Below are positions 20,605 through 32,294 of a stretch of DNA of 64,000 nucleotides, piece by piece. The notes under the pieces were generated by a model. It was given only the letters and a program-made list of their open reading frames with translations. It did no database searches and had not been told where the DNA came from. The stretch spans positions 87,372,382 through 87,436,381 of the forward strand of contig NC_057864.1 in the NCBI RefSeq assembly GCF_019393635.1. Reading direction: 5' to 3'. Each line of letters begins with the position of its first letter. Within the stretch, counting starts at the first letter, position 1. The DNA is from Dromiciops gliroides. Lineage: Eukaryota > Chordata > Mammalia > Microbiotheria > Microbiotheriidae. The position numbers were made by a program, and so were the translations under genes.

Positions 20605-22770
20605 TTTTTTCTTATAAAAGTATTTTATTATTTTCCAGGTACATGTAGAGATAGTTTTCAACATTTGTTTTTATAAGATTTCTAGTTTCAATTCTTTCTC
20701 CCTCCCTCCACCCTCCCCAAGACAGCAAGCAATCTGATATAGGTTATATGTGTACAATCACATTAAACATATTTCTGCATTACTCATGCTGTGAAAGAAG
20801 AATCAGAGCAAAGGGGCAGCTAGGTGATACAGTGGATAAAGCACTGGCCCTAGATTCAGGAGGAACCGAGTTCAAATCCAACCTCAGACACTTGACACTT
20901 AACTAGCTGTGTGACAAAAAAAGCAAAAAGGAAAAACTTCAAAAAAGAAAAACACCAAAAAAAAAAATAGAAATAGTATGGTTCAATCTGCATCTAGATT
21001 CCTTAGCTCTGCTTTTCTGGATTTGGAGAGCATTTTCCATCATGAGTGCTTTGGAACTATCTTGGACCATTGTATTGCTGAGAAGAGTCAAGTCTATCAC
21101 AGTTCATCAATACACAATGCTGTTCATACTGTGTACAATGTTCTTCTGTTTCAGCTCATCTCACTCAGCAACAGTTCATGAAAGTACTTCCAGGTTTCTC
21201 TGATATCTGCCTACTCATGTTTTCTTACAGAACTATAGTATTCCACTGCATTCATATACCACAACTTGTTCAGCCACCCCCCAATATAGGGGCATTCTCT
21301 CAATTTCCAATTCCTTGTCACCACAAAAAGAGCAGCTATAAATATTTTTGTACATGTGGGTCTTTTTCCCTTTTTATGACCTCTTTGGGGAAAAGATCTA
21401 ATAGTGGTATTGCTGGGTCAAAGGGTATGCACAGCTTTATATCCCTTTGAGCATATTTCCAAATTGCTCTCCAGAATGGTTTGATCAATTCACAGCTCCA
21501 CTAACAATGCATTAGTGTTCCAATTTTTCCACAGCTTCTCCAATATTTATTATTTTCCTCTTTTGTCATGTTAGTAAATTTGATAGGTGTCAGATGGTAC
21601 CTCAGAGTTGTTTTAATTTGCATTTCTCTAATCATTAGTGATTTAGAGAATTTTTTCATGTGAAAATAGATAGCTTTGATTTCTTAATCAGAAAATTGCT
21701 TATTTGACCATTTCTGAATTGGAGAATGACTTGGATTCTTATAAATTTCATTTAGTTCCTGATATATTTTAGAAATGAAGACTTTAGCAGAAATACTGAC
21801 TATAAAAATCGTTTCCCAGCTTTCTGCCTCCCTTCTCATTTTGTATGCATTGCTTCTGTTTGTACAAAAACTCTTTAATTTAATGTAGTTCAAATCATCC
21901 ATTTTTCATTTCATAATATTCTCCATCTCTTGTTTGGTCATAAACTCTTCTCCTTTCCATAAATTTGAGAGGTAAACTTTTCCTTCCTCTCCTAACCTTT
22001 TATGTCTAAATCATGTACCCATTTTGACCTTATTTTAGTACAGTGTGTAAGATGTGGGTCTATGCCTAGTTTCTGCCATACTATCTTCCAGTTTTCCCAG
22101 CAGTTTTTGTCAAATACTGAGTTTCTATCCCAGGAGCTGGAGACTTTAGGTTTATCAAACAGCACATAACTTGAGTCATTTACTCCTATGTCTACTGTGT
22201 CTAACTTATTCCATTTATCCATCACTCTATTTCTTAGCCAGTACCAAATAGCTTTTATGACTGCTGCTTTATAGTAAAGCTTCAGAGTTGTTATAGCTAG
22301 CCTATGTTCCTGTGCATTTTTTCATTAGTTCCCTTGATATTCTTGACCTTTTCAAGATTAATTTTGTTATTATTTTTTCTAGCTCTATAAAATAATTTTT
22401 AGTTAGTCTGATTGGTAAGGCACTGAGTAAGTAAATTAATTTAGGTAGAATTGTCATTTTTATTATATTAGCTCAGCCTATCCATGAGCAATTGATATTT
22501 TTCTAATTATTTAGATCTGATTTGATTTTTGTGAAAAAGTGTTTTGTGATTGTGTTCATAGAGTTCCTGTGTTTGTCTTGGCAAATAGACTCCCAATTAT
22601 TTTATATTGTTTACTATTACTTTAAATGCAATTTCTCTTCCTATCTTTTGCTGCCGGACATTATCATGTATGGAAATGCTGATGATTTATGTGGGTTTAT
22701 TTTATATCTTCCAAGTCTGATAACATTGTTAATAGTTTCAAGTAATTTTTCTTCTTTTTTTCAATAGATC
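20605..22770 (-). mobile_element. L1 LINE, ~2 kb of ORF2 3' half plus 3' UTR, antisense
   Basis: The longest L1 in the window. On the minus strand a remnant at 21902-21684 reads 'LNYIKLKSFCTNRSNAYKM' and later 'SKIYQELNEIYKN' and 'PIQKWSNKQFS'. These align with mammalian L1 ORF2 '...KSFCTAKETIIRV...SRIYNELKQIYKKK...PIKKWAKDMNRHFS'. The very C-terminus follows at about 21330-21180. Then the 3' UTR runs leftwards, interrupted by a WSINE1-like copy, to the T-rich end near 20605. Numerous stops; 5'-truncated near 22770. Confidence 0.88.
20813..20972 (+). mobile_element. WSINE1-like CORE-SINE in the L1 3' UTR
   Basis: Starts 'ggggcagctaggtgatacag' and reaches 'ttgacacttaactagctgtg', then goes straight to an A-rich tail: the 'accctgggcaagtcacttaacc' part is missing. 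It is therefore internally or 3' shortened. It interrupts the L1 3' UTR. Confidence 0.9.
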
Positions 22771-22794
22771 CTCTTATAAGATGGACTCAAGTTT

Positions 22795-22855
22795 CTCAAA
22801 TCAATCAAGCAAACGTTTATTAAGAATACTAAACCAGGCACTAGTGCCTAGCTCA
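22795..22855 (-). repeat. L2 tail fragment, antisense
   Basis: 'atcaagcaaacgtttattaa' then 'taaaccaggcactagtgcct' is a short antisense L2 3' end. Confidence 0.5.
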
Positions 22856-22859
22856 CTAT

Positions 22860-23690
22860 CTTGATTCCTGAATTTCCTCACATGAGCATATACAACAAAA
22901 CATGCTAAGATATCTGCCATGGTTCAAAAACTGATCTTGGAATAATTATAAATTGATAACTAGTGAAATTGATCTGATATGATGCAATGGCCAAAAGGCT
23001 GGCAAAATATTTAGTATCATATGAGGGAATATTGAAAAGAAAATAGATACATCTATCCCATGTGGATCCAAAGCTATTAGAATGTATGAATTATTACATT
23101 TTGTTCATATATGTGTGTTTGTACTTTCCTATTATTGCTTGTCATATAAGTAATCCCAAATAGGATATATCATGGTATCCTGTTGTGCAAACTGTTTTCA
23201 GAAACATTCTTATCTCCACTCCCATTCTGTCATACAGAAACCCCTAACCCTGAAACTGGGTAAAAGGCTTATTGTGCCAGATGAGACTCAAGCTCCAGAA
23301 ACAAGAACATTGACAAGTCATTTACCCTGTCACCCCTGCCCTGTTCCTCATTCCCTAAAAGTTAGATAAACCTTTTGTACTATTCACGTGGGGAGTCCTT
23401 TTCTCTTCAACTGAGACACCCTTGCTGGTAAACTCAATGAACCCTCACTAGTCCAAATTCTGCTTCTTGGCCAGTCTGTCATTCCTGGCATTGATACCTA
23501 TCTTTATGTAAAACTATAGTCTATCCAACTGGAATACCATGTGTGTTCTAGGTTATTGCATCTAAAGAAGAAAATTATGTGGTTAGAAATGCAACAGAGG
23601 GAAAATAAATTGATAGGAGGGCCTGCAGAGTATGTTTTATTAGGATAGACTAAAAAGATAAGGCTTCTTCAGTTTTCTATGATGAAGAAT
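22860..23690. other. Unassigned sequence
   Basis: No repeat or gene I can name. Confidence 0.4.
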
Positions 23691-23695
23691 CTTAG

Positions 23696-24100
23696 GAGGA
23701 TAATCAAATCAATTGCAAAAGATTTATTAAGCACTTACTTTGTTCCAGGTACTGTGCTAGGTACTAGGAACACACATACTAGAAGAAAAACAGTCCCTGC
23801 CCTCAAAAATGAAATACACTCTAATAATGAAAGCAACACCTAAAAGATCTGAAAAGGAGGAAGATAGGAGGTACCCATATTGGGTTATGATAGAGAAAGT
23901 TCAGGGATTCAGGAGTAGAGTTTGGAAAAAGAATGAACACATGGCTGGTCTGGGTATTTTCCTTAAAATATTCTGGGTTGAGCTGACCAACTGAAAGAAG
24001 GGGCCTCAATGAATGAGTGTACTAGGGTGAGAAGGCTATTGTGCCATGGTAAAGAAAATCCAGAGAGTTAAGAGAACAGATTGGAGAGGAATAAAGAATT
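23696..24100 (-). mobile_element. L2 LINE 3' region, antisense
   Basis: 'agatttattaagcacttact', 'caggtactgtgctaggtact' and 'cagtccctgccctcaaaaat' are the clear antisense L2 tail; the downstream text is consistent with further L2 3' UTR but more decayed. Confidence 0.7.
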
Positions 24101-24224
24101 ATATCCTGGATAGGATGAACATTTAGAATTTGATCATGAATAATATAAACAAATTACTAGGATGGAAGAAATGTTTTGAAATTTACAATAGATAAATTAA
24201 TATGAATTATATGCAAAAGTGAGC

Positions 24225-24360
24225 ATTATGATACAGTGAAAAGAGTGCTGGCTTTGTATTCAGAGGATGTGGTTTGATCCTGGTTTTGCCATTTATCATC
24301 TATGTGATCATGGGCAAGTTCCTTAATCTCTCTGGCCTTCCTAACTGGTTCCAAACAAAA
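24225..24360 (+). repeat. MIR-like CORE-SINE relic
   Basis: 'gatacagtgaaaagagtgct', 'atgtgatcatgggcaagttc' and 'cttaatctctctggccttcc' give the forward MIR order of head and CORE. Confidence 0.65.
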
Positions 24361-24479
24361 TAAATGTAATCTCACTTCCACATGCAATTCCTCTTTTTGT
24401 TAGAGGAGAATGGTTCCATATATGCCACGATGAAGCATTGGAACAAAGTGTGAGTAAAGGCAGATATACTTGTATCTGT

Positions 24480-24640
24480 GCATTCCAAAACACATGTGTA
24501 CATATTTATACATATATAATATACATACACATGAATGTATATAGATGCACATATACCTGTATATGCATTCCTATGTATATCTATACATGTGTAAGCATAT
24601 ATACACACACATTGGATACAAACACATGTGTGTATACCCA
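24480..24640. repeat. TA/CA-rich low-complexity region
   Basis: Irregular alternation of 'catata', 'cacatg' and 'tatgta' motifs. It makes false peptides on both strands. Confidence 0.85.
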
Positions 24641-24747
24641 CCTATGGGAATGGGAAAGGTTTGAGAAAAAGACAGGCCTGTACATTGCTCATGAAATAAG
24701 TTAGGATTTATTTTAATTTTAAGATGAACATACCTTCTGTTCTTTCT

Positions 24748-24799
24748 CAACAGAATGGACCATAAGAATAACCCAACAGAATGGACCATAAGAATAACC
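24748..24799 (+). repeat. Perfect 26-bp tandem duplication
   Basis: The unit starting 'caacagaatggaccataaga' (26 bp, 24748-24773) is repeated exactly at 24774-24799. No transposon boundary explains it; it looks like a recent replication-slippage or templated duplication. Confidence 0.9.
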
Positions 24800-24832
24800 C
24801 AAAATTAAAGCCACTGTCTTCCTAAACTTCTC

Positions 24833-24835
<3 letters not shown>

Positions 24836-24929
<94 letters not shown>
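24836..24929. repeat. (GT)n then (GATA)n compound microsatellite
   Basis: A GT run (24836-24871) is joined to about fourteen GATA units (24874-24929). Likely highly polymorphic. Confidence 0.97.
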
Positions 24930-24959
24930 TGACTGATTGAAGATATGACTATATATGAT

Positions 24960-25558
24960 ATGTAGATACAGCTCAAGGTGAAGTGAATATTTTGATATTA
25001 CATGCTTAAGCTGCTGATTATACATAGCCAATCCAGAAGAGTATATGATCAAAAGTACCTTTAGGTCATAGAATCGTGAACTTGCAATATACATTGAAGA
25101 ATTTAAGTGAATTTTTGTCAGATCCTTTCTTTGTTCTTTGTGTGTTTAATATTTTATTTTTCCCTCTCTTTTTCCTTTTATCATTACATTATGAATACCA
25201 AAGAAATGGATAATATTCTGAATTAGCAAGCATCACAAGTGTGATTATGTGCGTGAGTCATGGAGCACTAATGAAGGATAAGCAATAGGAAAGGTATCTC
25301 TTCTGTCATCTACAATTACATTGTAATCTGGTTCAGATTGAATTCAGGAATATTGCAGCCAGCATACAGCCCACAGATGAGTTTGACAACTTTTGCTCTG
25401 AATAACTTTAATCAAACCACAAGTTTAGTTCCTATTCCCTAATGCCCCTATAGCCAACTAAAAATGAAAATATACTCATATAAATAATTTGTGTCTTTGA
25501 TACCATTTCCATAGTTCTACTAAACAGATCAAATTTTTGTTTGTTCATTTGTGCATTT
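24960..25558. other. Unassigned sequence
   Basis: Unique-looking DNA; nothing recognised. Confidence 0.4.
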
Positions 25559-25571
25559 AAGAGAGCATTAG

Positions 25572-25767
25572 GGGGGCAGTTAGGTGGCGCAGTGGATAAA
25601 GCACTGGTCCTGGATTCAGGAGGACCTGAGTTCAAGTCCAGACTCAGACACTTGACACTTAACTAGCTGTGTTACCCTGGGCAAGTCACTTAACCCCCAT
25701 TGCCCCACCATGAAAAAAAATACAAAAACAAAACAAAACAAAACAACAACAACAAAAAAAAAAAAAA
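25572..25767 (+). mobile_element. WSINE1-like CORE-SINE
   Basis: Full-length copy with a long A-rich (aaaac)n(aac)n tail. TSD 'aagagagcattag' at 25559-25571 versus 'aagagaacattag' at 25768-25780, 12 of 13 matching. Confidence 0.95.
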
Positions 25768-25780
25768 AAGAGAACATTAG

Positions 25781-28590
25781 ACATGCAACCAGTCATGTCA
25801 AATAAGTCTCATGGGTGGGCCATAGCCCAATCCAAAGGACTGTGTTAATAAATAATCATTACATAGGAAAATGGGGTGAATTTTTTCCTCTCCATAAAAG
25901 TCAATCATAGATATGAAATGAGGAGTGAATAAAAGAGATCTCAATGAATGGTTTAATTTTTTTTTCCTACTCAGAAGAAAAGTTGGTAGGAAGAAGTGCT
26001 GAAGGAGGCTCAAGAGAAGAAGAAAAGATTTGGAACAGATTATGATTGGAAAAGAGACTCAATTAGGAGAACAATGATTTCCTTGCTCTAGTTGTATCCT
26101 AGAGAAGATTAGCTAAAATAAGCTTGTACTGTATCCAGTCACCACAGTTTCCTGATTCTATTTCAGTTATATTCATAAGATCATGAGAAGGAGCAAGCAT
26201 TGTGGACAGTGGGACCAAGTTATGGTTGGGATTTGGCAAAGCATGACAGGAAATAGCATAAGGTATCAAAAATCAAGAGTAGATAATTAGGTAGAATGTA
26301 ATTGTTTCACCAAAACATCAAGATAAATGTAAATAAACAATATAAAGAAATACATTAAAATATTTTTTTGCTGATTTGTGTGATTAAAATGGTTACATTT
26401 ACTGCTGTGGTGAGCGTTGGTTCTCAGAAAAATTATGGCATTGTTCAGTGCACAAACTTGTGTTAGTGATCATTGTATATTGAGGTCTGATCTTTCCTCT
26501 TATTTTTTGGTTTTCCCTTCATCTTCATCTTAGTTATTTGGGGTATTTATGCTCTTCTTCTTCCTTTGCTCTCAAGAAAGAACCTGCAACTTACTTTCAG
26601 AAAAATGTTAATAATTGATAATAGCTTAACCTGGTATTTAGTAAGGAGGATTTGCATTTTTAACAGAGATCAAAGCCTTATGTGTAAGGAAATGAAATTA
26701 TAGAGGTAGAATTTCAGATATCAGTAAGAAAGAAAGTTTTGATAATTCATTCTAAATATAAGGAAGAAAATCAAATTTAGGAGTTCAACTTTTAAATTAC
26801 TTTAACTGAGTATATGTTTTGCAAATATATTTAATTGGGAGGTTGACAACTATTATATTTTTTAATAAGACTACTATCATCCTATAGAATCTGACTGGCA
26901 CACAAAGAACTACTTATTGTAAATTTATTTTGCCAACTTGATTTTCAAGTTTCCATAGAATTTCTTTCTCGTGTGAGTTAATAGCTAATAATCTGTTTCA
27001 GCTCTTATGGTTTCATTCGGAACAATTATCTGGATAGGTGTAAGATCATAAATCCATTTAATGGTCAAAAAACATTACTAGGTGCCAAAATTGAAAAGAA
27101 TATCTTCTGAAAGATACCTGAGGTCTTGTCAGCATCTGATCTCCAGTAGTAGCCGATTTTTAAGCTGTAAGCCTTTAAGGATTGATGTGTATTGGTTTCA
27201 GGATAAAAAAAGTTTCCTAATTTATTATCAGTGCCTTGTAACTCTCAGTCCTGACACCTACCTCATAAATTCTTCTTGAACACTTAAATACCAACATCCC
27301 ACATTTGCATGGGTTTCTGTGTATATCACCTTTGGGTACGGAAGAGGGGAAAAAAATCACAACGCATTTTCTCCTGGAGAGCCAACCTGTTATGCTCATA
27401 AGCAGAAAAATACCAAAGAACACTATGCTCACATATTACCATATATAGGACAATTTAAAGATGGATATATTCTAAAGGTGTAAGAATAAGGTCACTTTCC
27501 CTTCCAGGCATGAAATTTGATTATAAACAGAAAATCCCTCTTATGTGGGGCCAATAATATTCAAAAGAGAGCACATATTCCATTGCTGCTACCTAAAGAA
27601 TTTCAAGATAAAGACTGCTAGAAGATTTGCTTCTGGGGAAAAGAAATGTGGATGTTCCTTGTCCAACTTTTCATTTTTTTAAGTGATTATTCAAAAACCA
27701 AGTTTCTATGCCTCATCTGCTGATTAATACTCAAAGTTGTTTTAATCCCACTTAAACTTTTATTAGCCAAAAACTGAGTTTGTCTTTTTTATGCATTAAT
27801 TCTTTGACAACTTGTCAAGACTATGGAAGACTATTCATCTATCTGATATTACAGGGCCTTGTTAATAAAATCCAGAGGAAGTCAAGTATTTATTTATTAA
27901 TAACCTAATCAAAATAATCCAACAAAGAATGAACTATGGCAATTGACCTGGATCATTAATAATGCAATGTATAAAGTTAATGTCTCTTCTCCTACCTGTC
28001 ATATGACCAGTTTTTTTCCAGTGTACTAATTTATTTCATTGCTATTATCATCTTTCCCAAAAACAGTTAGTGCCAGGTAGACCTTAGAAGCTATATGGTT
28101 CTTATGTCTGAGATTTTAAAAGGCTTTACAAACATTAATTAATTAAATACTTCAAATATCTTTTCAAGGCAGATTCTTACAAAAGCAATCCGAAAATACA
28201 CACCTGGTTTAAGAAGCAAAGGACAGTTCATACGGGGGGGGGGGGATTAAAAAGCAATCTTTCACATTTTTGGATATAATTTTAATAAGAAAAAGACATC
28301 TGCTAAATGCCAACAGTTAAATAAGTCAGCTCATTTCCCCCACTAAGAAATGACTGGTATTAATTTAAGAAATGCATCCCAATCATATTGTTCAGTACTT
28401 GAAAAATAAAAAAAATGGCACATGGAATTTTGATTATTTCTTCCTTTAAATTTGAAATATTACTTGGAAATGTTTATCAGCATTTTAAAATGCACAAAAA
28501 TAAATTTATTAACCGTTTAAGACACCAAATCACCATTTCTAAATAGGACTCAGTTTTTAAGTGAAAAATGCTATGCAAATATAAAATATA
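25781..28590. other. Long repeat-poor stretch, unassigned
   Basis: About 2.8 kb with no transposon I can identify. It contains a run of 12 G at 28234-28245. No convincing exon: open stretches are short and lack recognisable domains. A repeat-free stretch of this length in an otherwise saturated window makes it a place to look for regulatory conservation. Confidence 0.5.
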
Positions 28591-28599
28591 CTTAGAAAA

Positions 28600-28715
28600 A
28601 AAGAATTATAGACTTTAAGTTGGAAGGGATCCCAGGTGTCATCTTATCCAAATACTACCTAAGCAAAAATCACCCCTACAACATCCCTCACTATTGGTCA
28701 TTCAACCTTGTACTT
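28600..28715 (-). repeat. CR1/L3-like LINE fragment, antisense
   Basis: 'ttaagttggaagggatccca' and 'aaatcacccctacaacatcc' match the antisense CR1/L3 3' end. The right side abuts a THER1-like SINE. Confidence 0.6.
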
Positions 28716-28721
28716 CATCTA

Positions 28722-28960
28722 AGTGGCACAGTAGATAGAGGGCCAGGCCTGTAGTCAAGAAGAATTTAGTTCAATTCTGGCTGTAGACACTTACTAGCTG
28801 TGTCACTTGATCTGCCTCAGTTTCGTTATCTGTAAAATGGAAATAATAGCTCCTAACTCGCAAGGTTGCTCTGAGGATCAAATGATATACTTGTGAAGCA
28901 CTTAGCACAGTACATATGGTACATAGTGCTACATGAATATTAGCCATTATTATTCTTAGA
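28722..28960 (+). repeat. THER1/MIR-like CORE-SINE
   Basis: All parts are visible: head 'aagtggcacagtagatagag', CORE 'acacttactagctgtgtcac', 'atctgtaaaatggaaataat' and the L2-type tail 'tgctctgaggatcaaatgat'. Confidence 0.75.
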
Positions 28961-30020
28961 AAGTTCTAATTGTTTGTAATTTCTTTCTTTTATTGAGTCA
29001 AAATCTTTCTCTTGGGTAACTTCAACCATTATATAAATATTTGGTCACTTCAGCCAGCTATACATTCTTTAGGGCCTAATTACTAACTCAGTTTAATACT
29101 CAGTGATCCAATTGATCTATGCCTGAGAAAAGAGATGATAGAAGTCGCACCGAGAGTTTGGTAACTAGGTAAAGGAAGTCCACTTGAAGCTATCTGGAGG
29201 GTTTTTTGTTTGTTTTTTTGTTTTTCTGTTTGTTTTCTTGTTGTTGAAGAAAGACTTACCCTCCCAGGGAAGGAGAGAATGGGGTGCGATATAGGTCAGT
29301 TATTTGGCTGCTATGGGAAGGAAACTCACTCAAGAATCATCCTGTTGTTTCTTTGTAAATATTGCTACGTTGGGACAAAGTCAAACTCATTTCAGATTTG
29401 CTATGATTCTATTGCAGTGATATTAAATTGTGAGGTTGATGGTGTGGATATTCAGTGGAATTGCAGTGTTCTTGAATTTGTTTCTTTTGTTGTTGTTGTT
29501 TCTTCATTTGATTCATTGCATTCTAACCCTAGTGAGTTTGTCCATATCATCCCAACTCTAAACTGGCCTTTTAAACTTATATTTATAGCCAAGGCTACCT
29601 CTAGCGAGCAGACTAATAAGAGAAAGAGCATTCTCCCCCATGTTAGTCAATACCTATAATCAGTGCTTCTGATGCCCCTCACCAAAATCAGTTACTCCAT
29701 GGTGCTCAGGAAAGAACTGTTTGAACAACCTTGACCACATGATTATATTCATACACTTGGCCCAGGATTGGGCCTCAATGGTTTGGGATTCATTTGGTTT
29801 GGTTTGGTTTAATTTGGTTTGCCTTTTATGAATAGTTCCTATAAATTTACCAACTTACCACTGTCACAGTTTTTTAGAGATGATAAAGATGATGATCTGC
29901 AATGAGAAATGAAATGTTACTCATGAGATAAGAACTGTAGCCTTCATTTTACTCTCACAGGAAATTCTAAAATCATGAAATTTCCTCTACCAATGCAAAT
30001 AATAATTTTCTGTACAATAT
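28961..30020. other. Unassigned sequence with one longer open stretch
   Basis: Holds an open reading stretch of 149 codons at 29210-29659 on +. It starts in a T/G-rich low-complexity patch, has no domain I recognise and no codon structure I would defend, so I do not call it a gene. (ggttt)n lies at 29798-29820. Confidence 0.45.
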
Positions 30021-30034
30021 ATACAAGTGGGCTG

Positions 30035-30150
30035 TAGGCTGAGAGTTTAAGTGACTTGCCTAGTGTCATACAACTAGCACATTTTAAAGACAAGACTTGA
30101 ATCCAGGTCTTACTAGCTTGGAGATCAGGTCTCTAACTGAGATGATTCTC
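30035..30150 (-). repeat. MIR-like CORE-SINE fragment, antisense
   Basis: 'gtttaagtgacttgcctagt', 'gtcatacaactagcacattt' and 'cttgaatccaggtcttacta' are antisense MIR CORE and head. Confidence 0.7.
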
Positions 30151-30267
30151 AGACTACAAGTGATACATTTAATTTTTTAAAAATTAATTTCTTGTAAATA
30201 GGCTACTCTCTTTCAGACTTGTTTTCTACTGTCCTCAAACCACCCTAGAATGTCTCAAGTTTAAAAA

Positions 30268-30380
30268 ATTGTATGCACATATATATGTATACACATATGC
30301 ACACACATATGCATACATATGTGTATATACATGTGTACATGTATGTGCATATACACAGACATGCATATATATACATAAAT
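30268..30380. repeat. TA/CA/TG-rich low-complexity region
   Basis: Irregular 'catatgtgta' type repeats; many short self-complementary pieces. Confidence 0.85.
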
Positions 30381-30689
30381 AAAAATTATACCATGATGTG
30401 ACTAAGGACATGATTTAGAACAAGTTTTGCTAAGAATCCTATAACTTTAGCCTTCAGATGAGTTACTAAAAATGACAACACAATGAATCATTTTTCTTCC
30501 AGTCAGAGTACACTGGGTACATTGATACCTTAAAAATCCAATGTTAGGCAATTTGTCATTACGGATACTCCCTTTGTTGACAGAATTTGATTATATACCT
30601 TCTTCCTATAAGGTCTTTATGATTTGCTATGGTGAAAAAATACATCCCCCTATATATAATATCTTCTATTTTATTTCCATTCATACTAG

Positions 30690-30985
30690 AATCACCCTAG
30701 TTCTGATCCAAAACACCTGTTACCTAAACTCTAACAATAACTGCCTAATTAGCCTCCTTTCTCCTAGACTTACCTTTCTCCAAACTAACCTGCCAAGATG
30801 ATCTTTCTAATTCACAGACATTAACTTTTTTTCAAAAACTTCAGGGACTCTTTATTCTCAATAGAATAAATTCATATGTCTGGCATTTGAGGCCCTACCT
30901 AATGTGTTTCCAGTGTTCCTTTCCAATCTTCTTTTTCTTCTAATGTAACATCATCCAAATTTTATTGTATTTTTATTTAATTTGT
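30690..30985 (+). mobile_element. L2 LINE ORF2/3' relic
   Basis: 'taactgcctaattagcctcc', 'gccaagatgatctttctaat' and 'tatgtctggcatttgaggcc' follow sense L2 between the late ORF and 3' UTR. A SINE interrupts it to the right. Confidence 0.65.
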
Positions 30986-30997
30986 TTTATTTTTACT

Positions 30998-31138
30998 TTT
31001 TTGTGAGACAATGACGGTTAAGTGACTTGCCCAGGGTCACACAGCTAGTAAGTGTCAAGTGTCTGTGTCCAGATTTGAACCCAAGTCCTCCTGAATCCAG
31101 GTCCAGTGCTTTATCCACTGTGCCACCTAGCTGCCTCC
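30998..31138 (-). mobile_element. WSINE1-like CORE-SINE, antisense
   Basis: 'gacaatgacggttaagtgac' to 'tgtgccacctagctgcctcc'; diverged relative to most copies. TSD not resolved. Confidence 0.9.
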
Positions 31139-31214
31139 TTTCCATTCTTATTTCCCATGATTTTCATTCGAGCCGCACAACCCCCTAATATATTCTGTAT
31201 TCTTCTTACTCCTG

Positions 31215-31430
31215 CTTAATGGCATAGTGGATGGGGTTTTCACCTGGAATAAGGAAAAGTTAAACTCAGCCTTATATTCTAATTAGCTGTGTGACCCTGT
31301 ATAACTCTCCTAAATAGTTTGCTTCTATTTCCTCATTTGTATAATGCGAGTAATAATAGCATCTACCTTCCAGGATGGTTGTGGGATAAAATGTTTGTAA
31401 ATATTTGTAAAGCCCTTTGGAAACCTTAAT
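31215..31430 (+). repeat. THER1/MIR-like CORE-SINE
   Basis: 'taatggcatagtggatgggg', 'ttagctgtgtgaccctgtat', 'tttgtataatgcgagtaata' and 'ttgtaaagccctttggaaac' give the full CORE-SINE order. Confidence 0.72.
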
Positions 31431-31539
31431 AATACATTTATACATATCAATAATAATACATAATATTCAAAGAATACTATATATTTATATTCAAATAATA
31501 ATAAATTTAAGTTATCATCATCATCATTGTTATTATTAT

Positions 31540-31860
31540 TATTTTCACAGGTTATCCAAATGTCTGAGATATACTCCTTCCACTTTTTTAACAGTCGCAA
31601 TAACTTTCTTCTGTAAACTTTCTGCTCAGGTGAAACCTCCATTAGAAAAAATTTCTTCCACTCACAGCTGAAAAGGAACTTCTTTTTCTTCAAAATCTAC
31701 TCTTATAAAAATTTCTCTGTATTTCCCATTGCTATAATAGCTTTCTCCCTAGAATCACATATACTTCTTCCTTTTATGTCTTATTCCATTCCCCTTGATA
31801 GAATGCAAGCAATGGGAAAGTGTGAGCAGTATGGTTTTTTCGTCTTTGTGTATAATTAAC
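31540..31860 (+). mobile_element. L2 LINE 3' UTR relic
   Basis: Sense text such as 'ctgctcaggtgaaacctcca', 'ctttctccctagaatcacat' and 'gatagaatgcaagcaatggg' is compatible with an L2 3' UTR. Low identity, so confidence is limited. Confidence 0.45.
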
Positions 31861-31929
31861 TAACTTACTTGTTAGCTATCTTACTTGTATATATTTTTTT
31901 CTTAAGATTTTTATCAATGTCTTTTAATA

Positions 31930-32150
31930 GTCAGTTAGTGCAGTGGACAAAGTGTTGGTTGGGCCTGGAGTCAGGAAGACTCCTCTTCCTGAGTTCAAAT
32001 ATGGCCTCAAACATTTACCCCTGTTTGATTCAGTTTCCACATCTGTAAAAGAAACTGGAGAAGAAAATGGGAAACTACTCCAGTATCTTTGCCAAGAAAA
32101 CCCCAAAGGGCATCATGAAGAATCAGTCATGAATGAAAAATGACAACACT
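31930..32150 (+). mobile_element. MAR1-type CORE-SINE with RTE/BovB-like tail
   Basis: Head 'tagtgcagtggacaaagtgt', CORE 'tgagttcaaatatggcctca', then the LINE-derived tail 'atctgtaaaagaaactggag', 'tactccagtatctttgccaa' and 'gaaaaccccaaagggcatca'. The tail is the part that marsupial MAR1 shares with RTE/BovB 3' ends. Confidence 0.8.
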
Positions 32151-32211
32151 ATTTCCAAATATATCCCTTTCTCCTCAGACCCAGAAAACTACCCTCCCAT
32201 AACAAAGAATA

Positions 32212-32233
32212 ATGTGTGTGTGTGTGTGTGTGT

Positions 32234-32267
<34 letters not shown>

Positions 32268-32294
32268 TTGGAATTTATATATATAAATTCCAAA
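32212..32294. repeat. Two adjacent palindromes: (TG)n-TACA-(CA)n and a 28-bp perfect palindrome
   Basis: A TG run turning into a CA run around 'tgtaca' is self-complementary. It is followed by an AT run and then 'tttggaatttatat' joined to its exact reverse complement (32267-32294, 28 bp, no spacer). Both could form hairpins or cruciforms. Confidence 0.9.

Noticed and set aside
28234..28245. Run of 12 G as regulatory site
   Set aside because: A single homopolymer run with no neighbouring G runs; not enough for a quadruplex and possibly length-variable by sequencing error.
29210..29659. 149-codon open stretch on +
   Set aside because: Starts in a T/G-rich low-complexity patch, contains a valine-repeat from a TTG microsatellite, and shows no domain or family resemblance. 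Probably chance.
31325..31693. 122-codon open stretch on minus
   Set aside because: Covers a THER1-like SINE, an AAT/GAT microsatellite (N and D runs) and L2-like DNA; no homology I can name.
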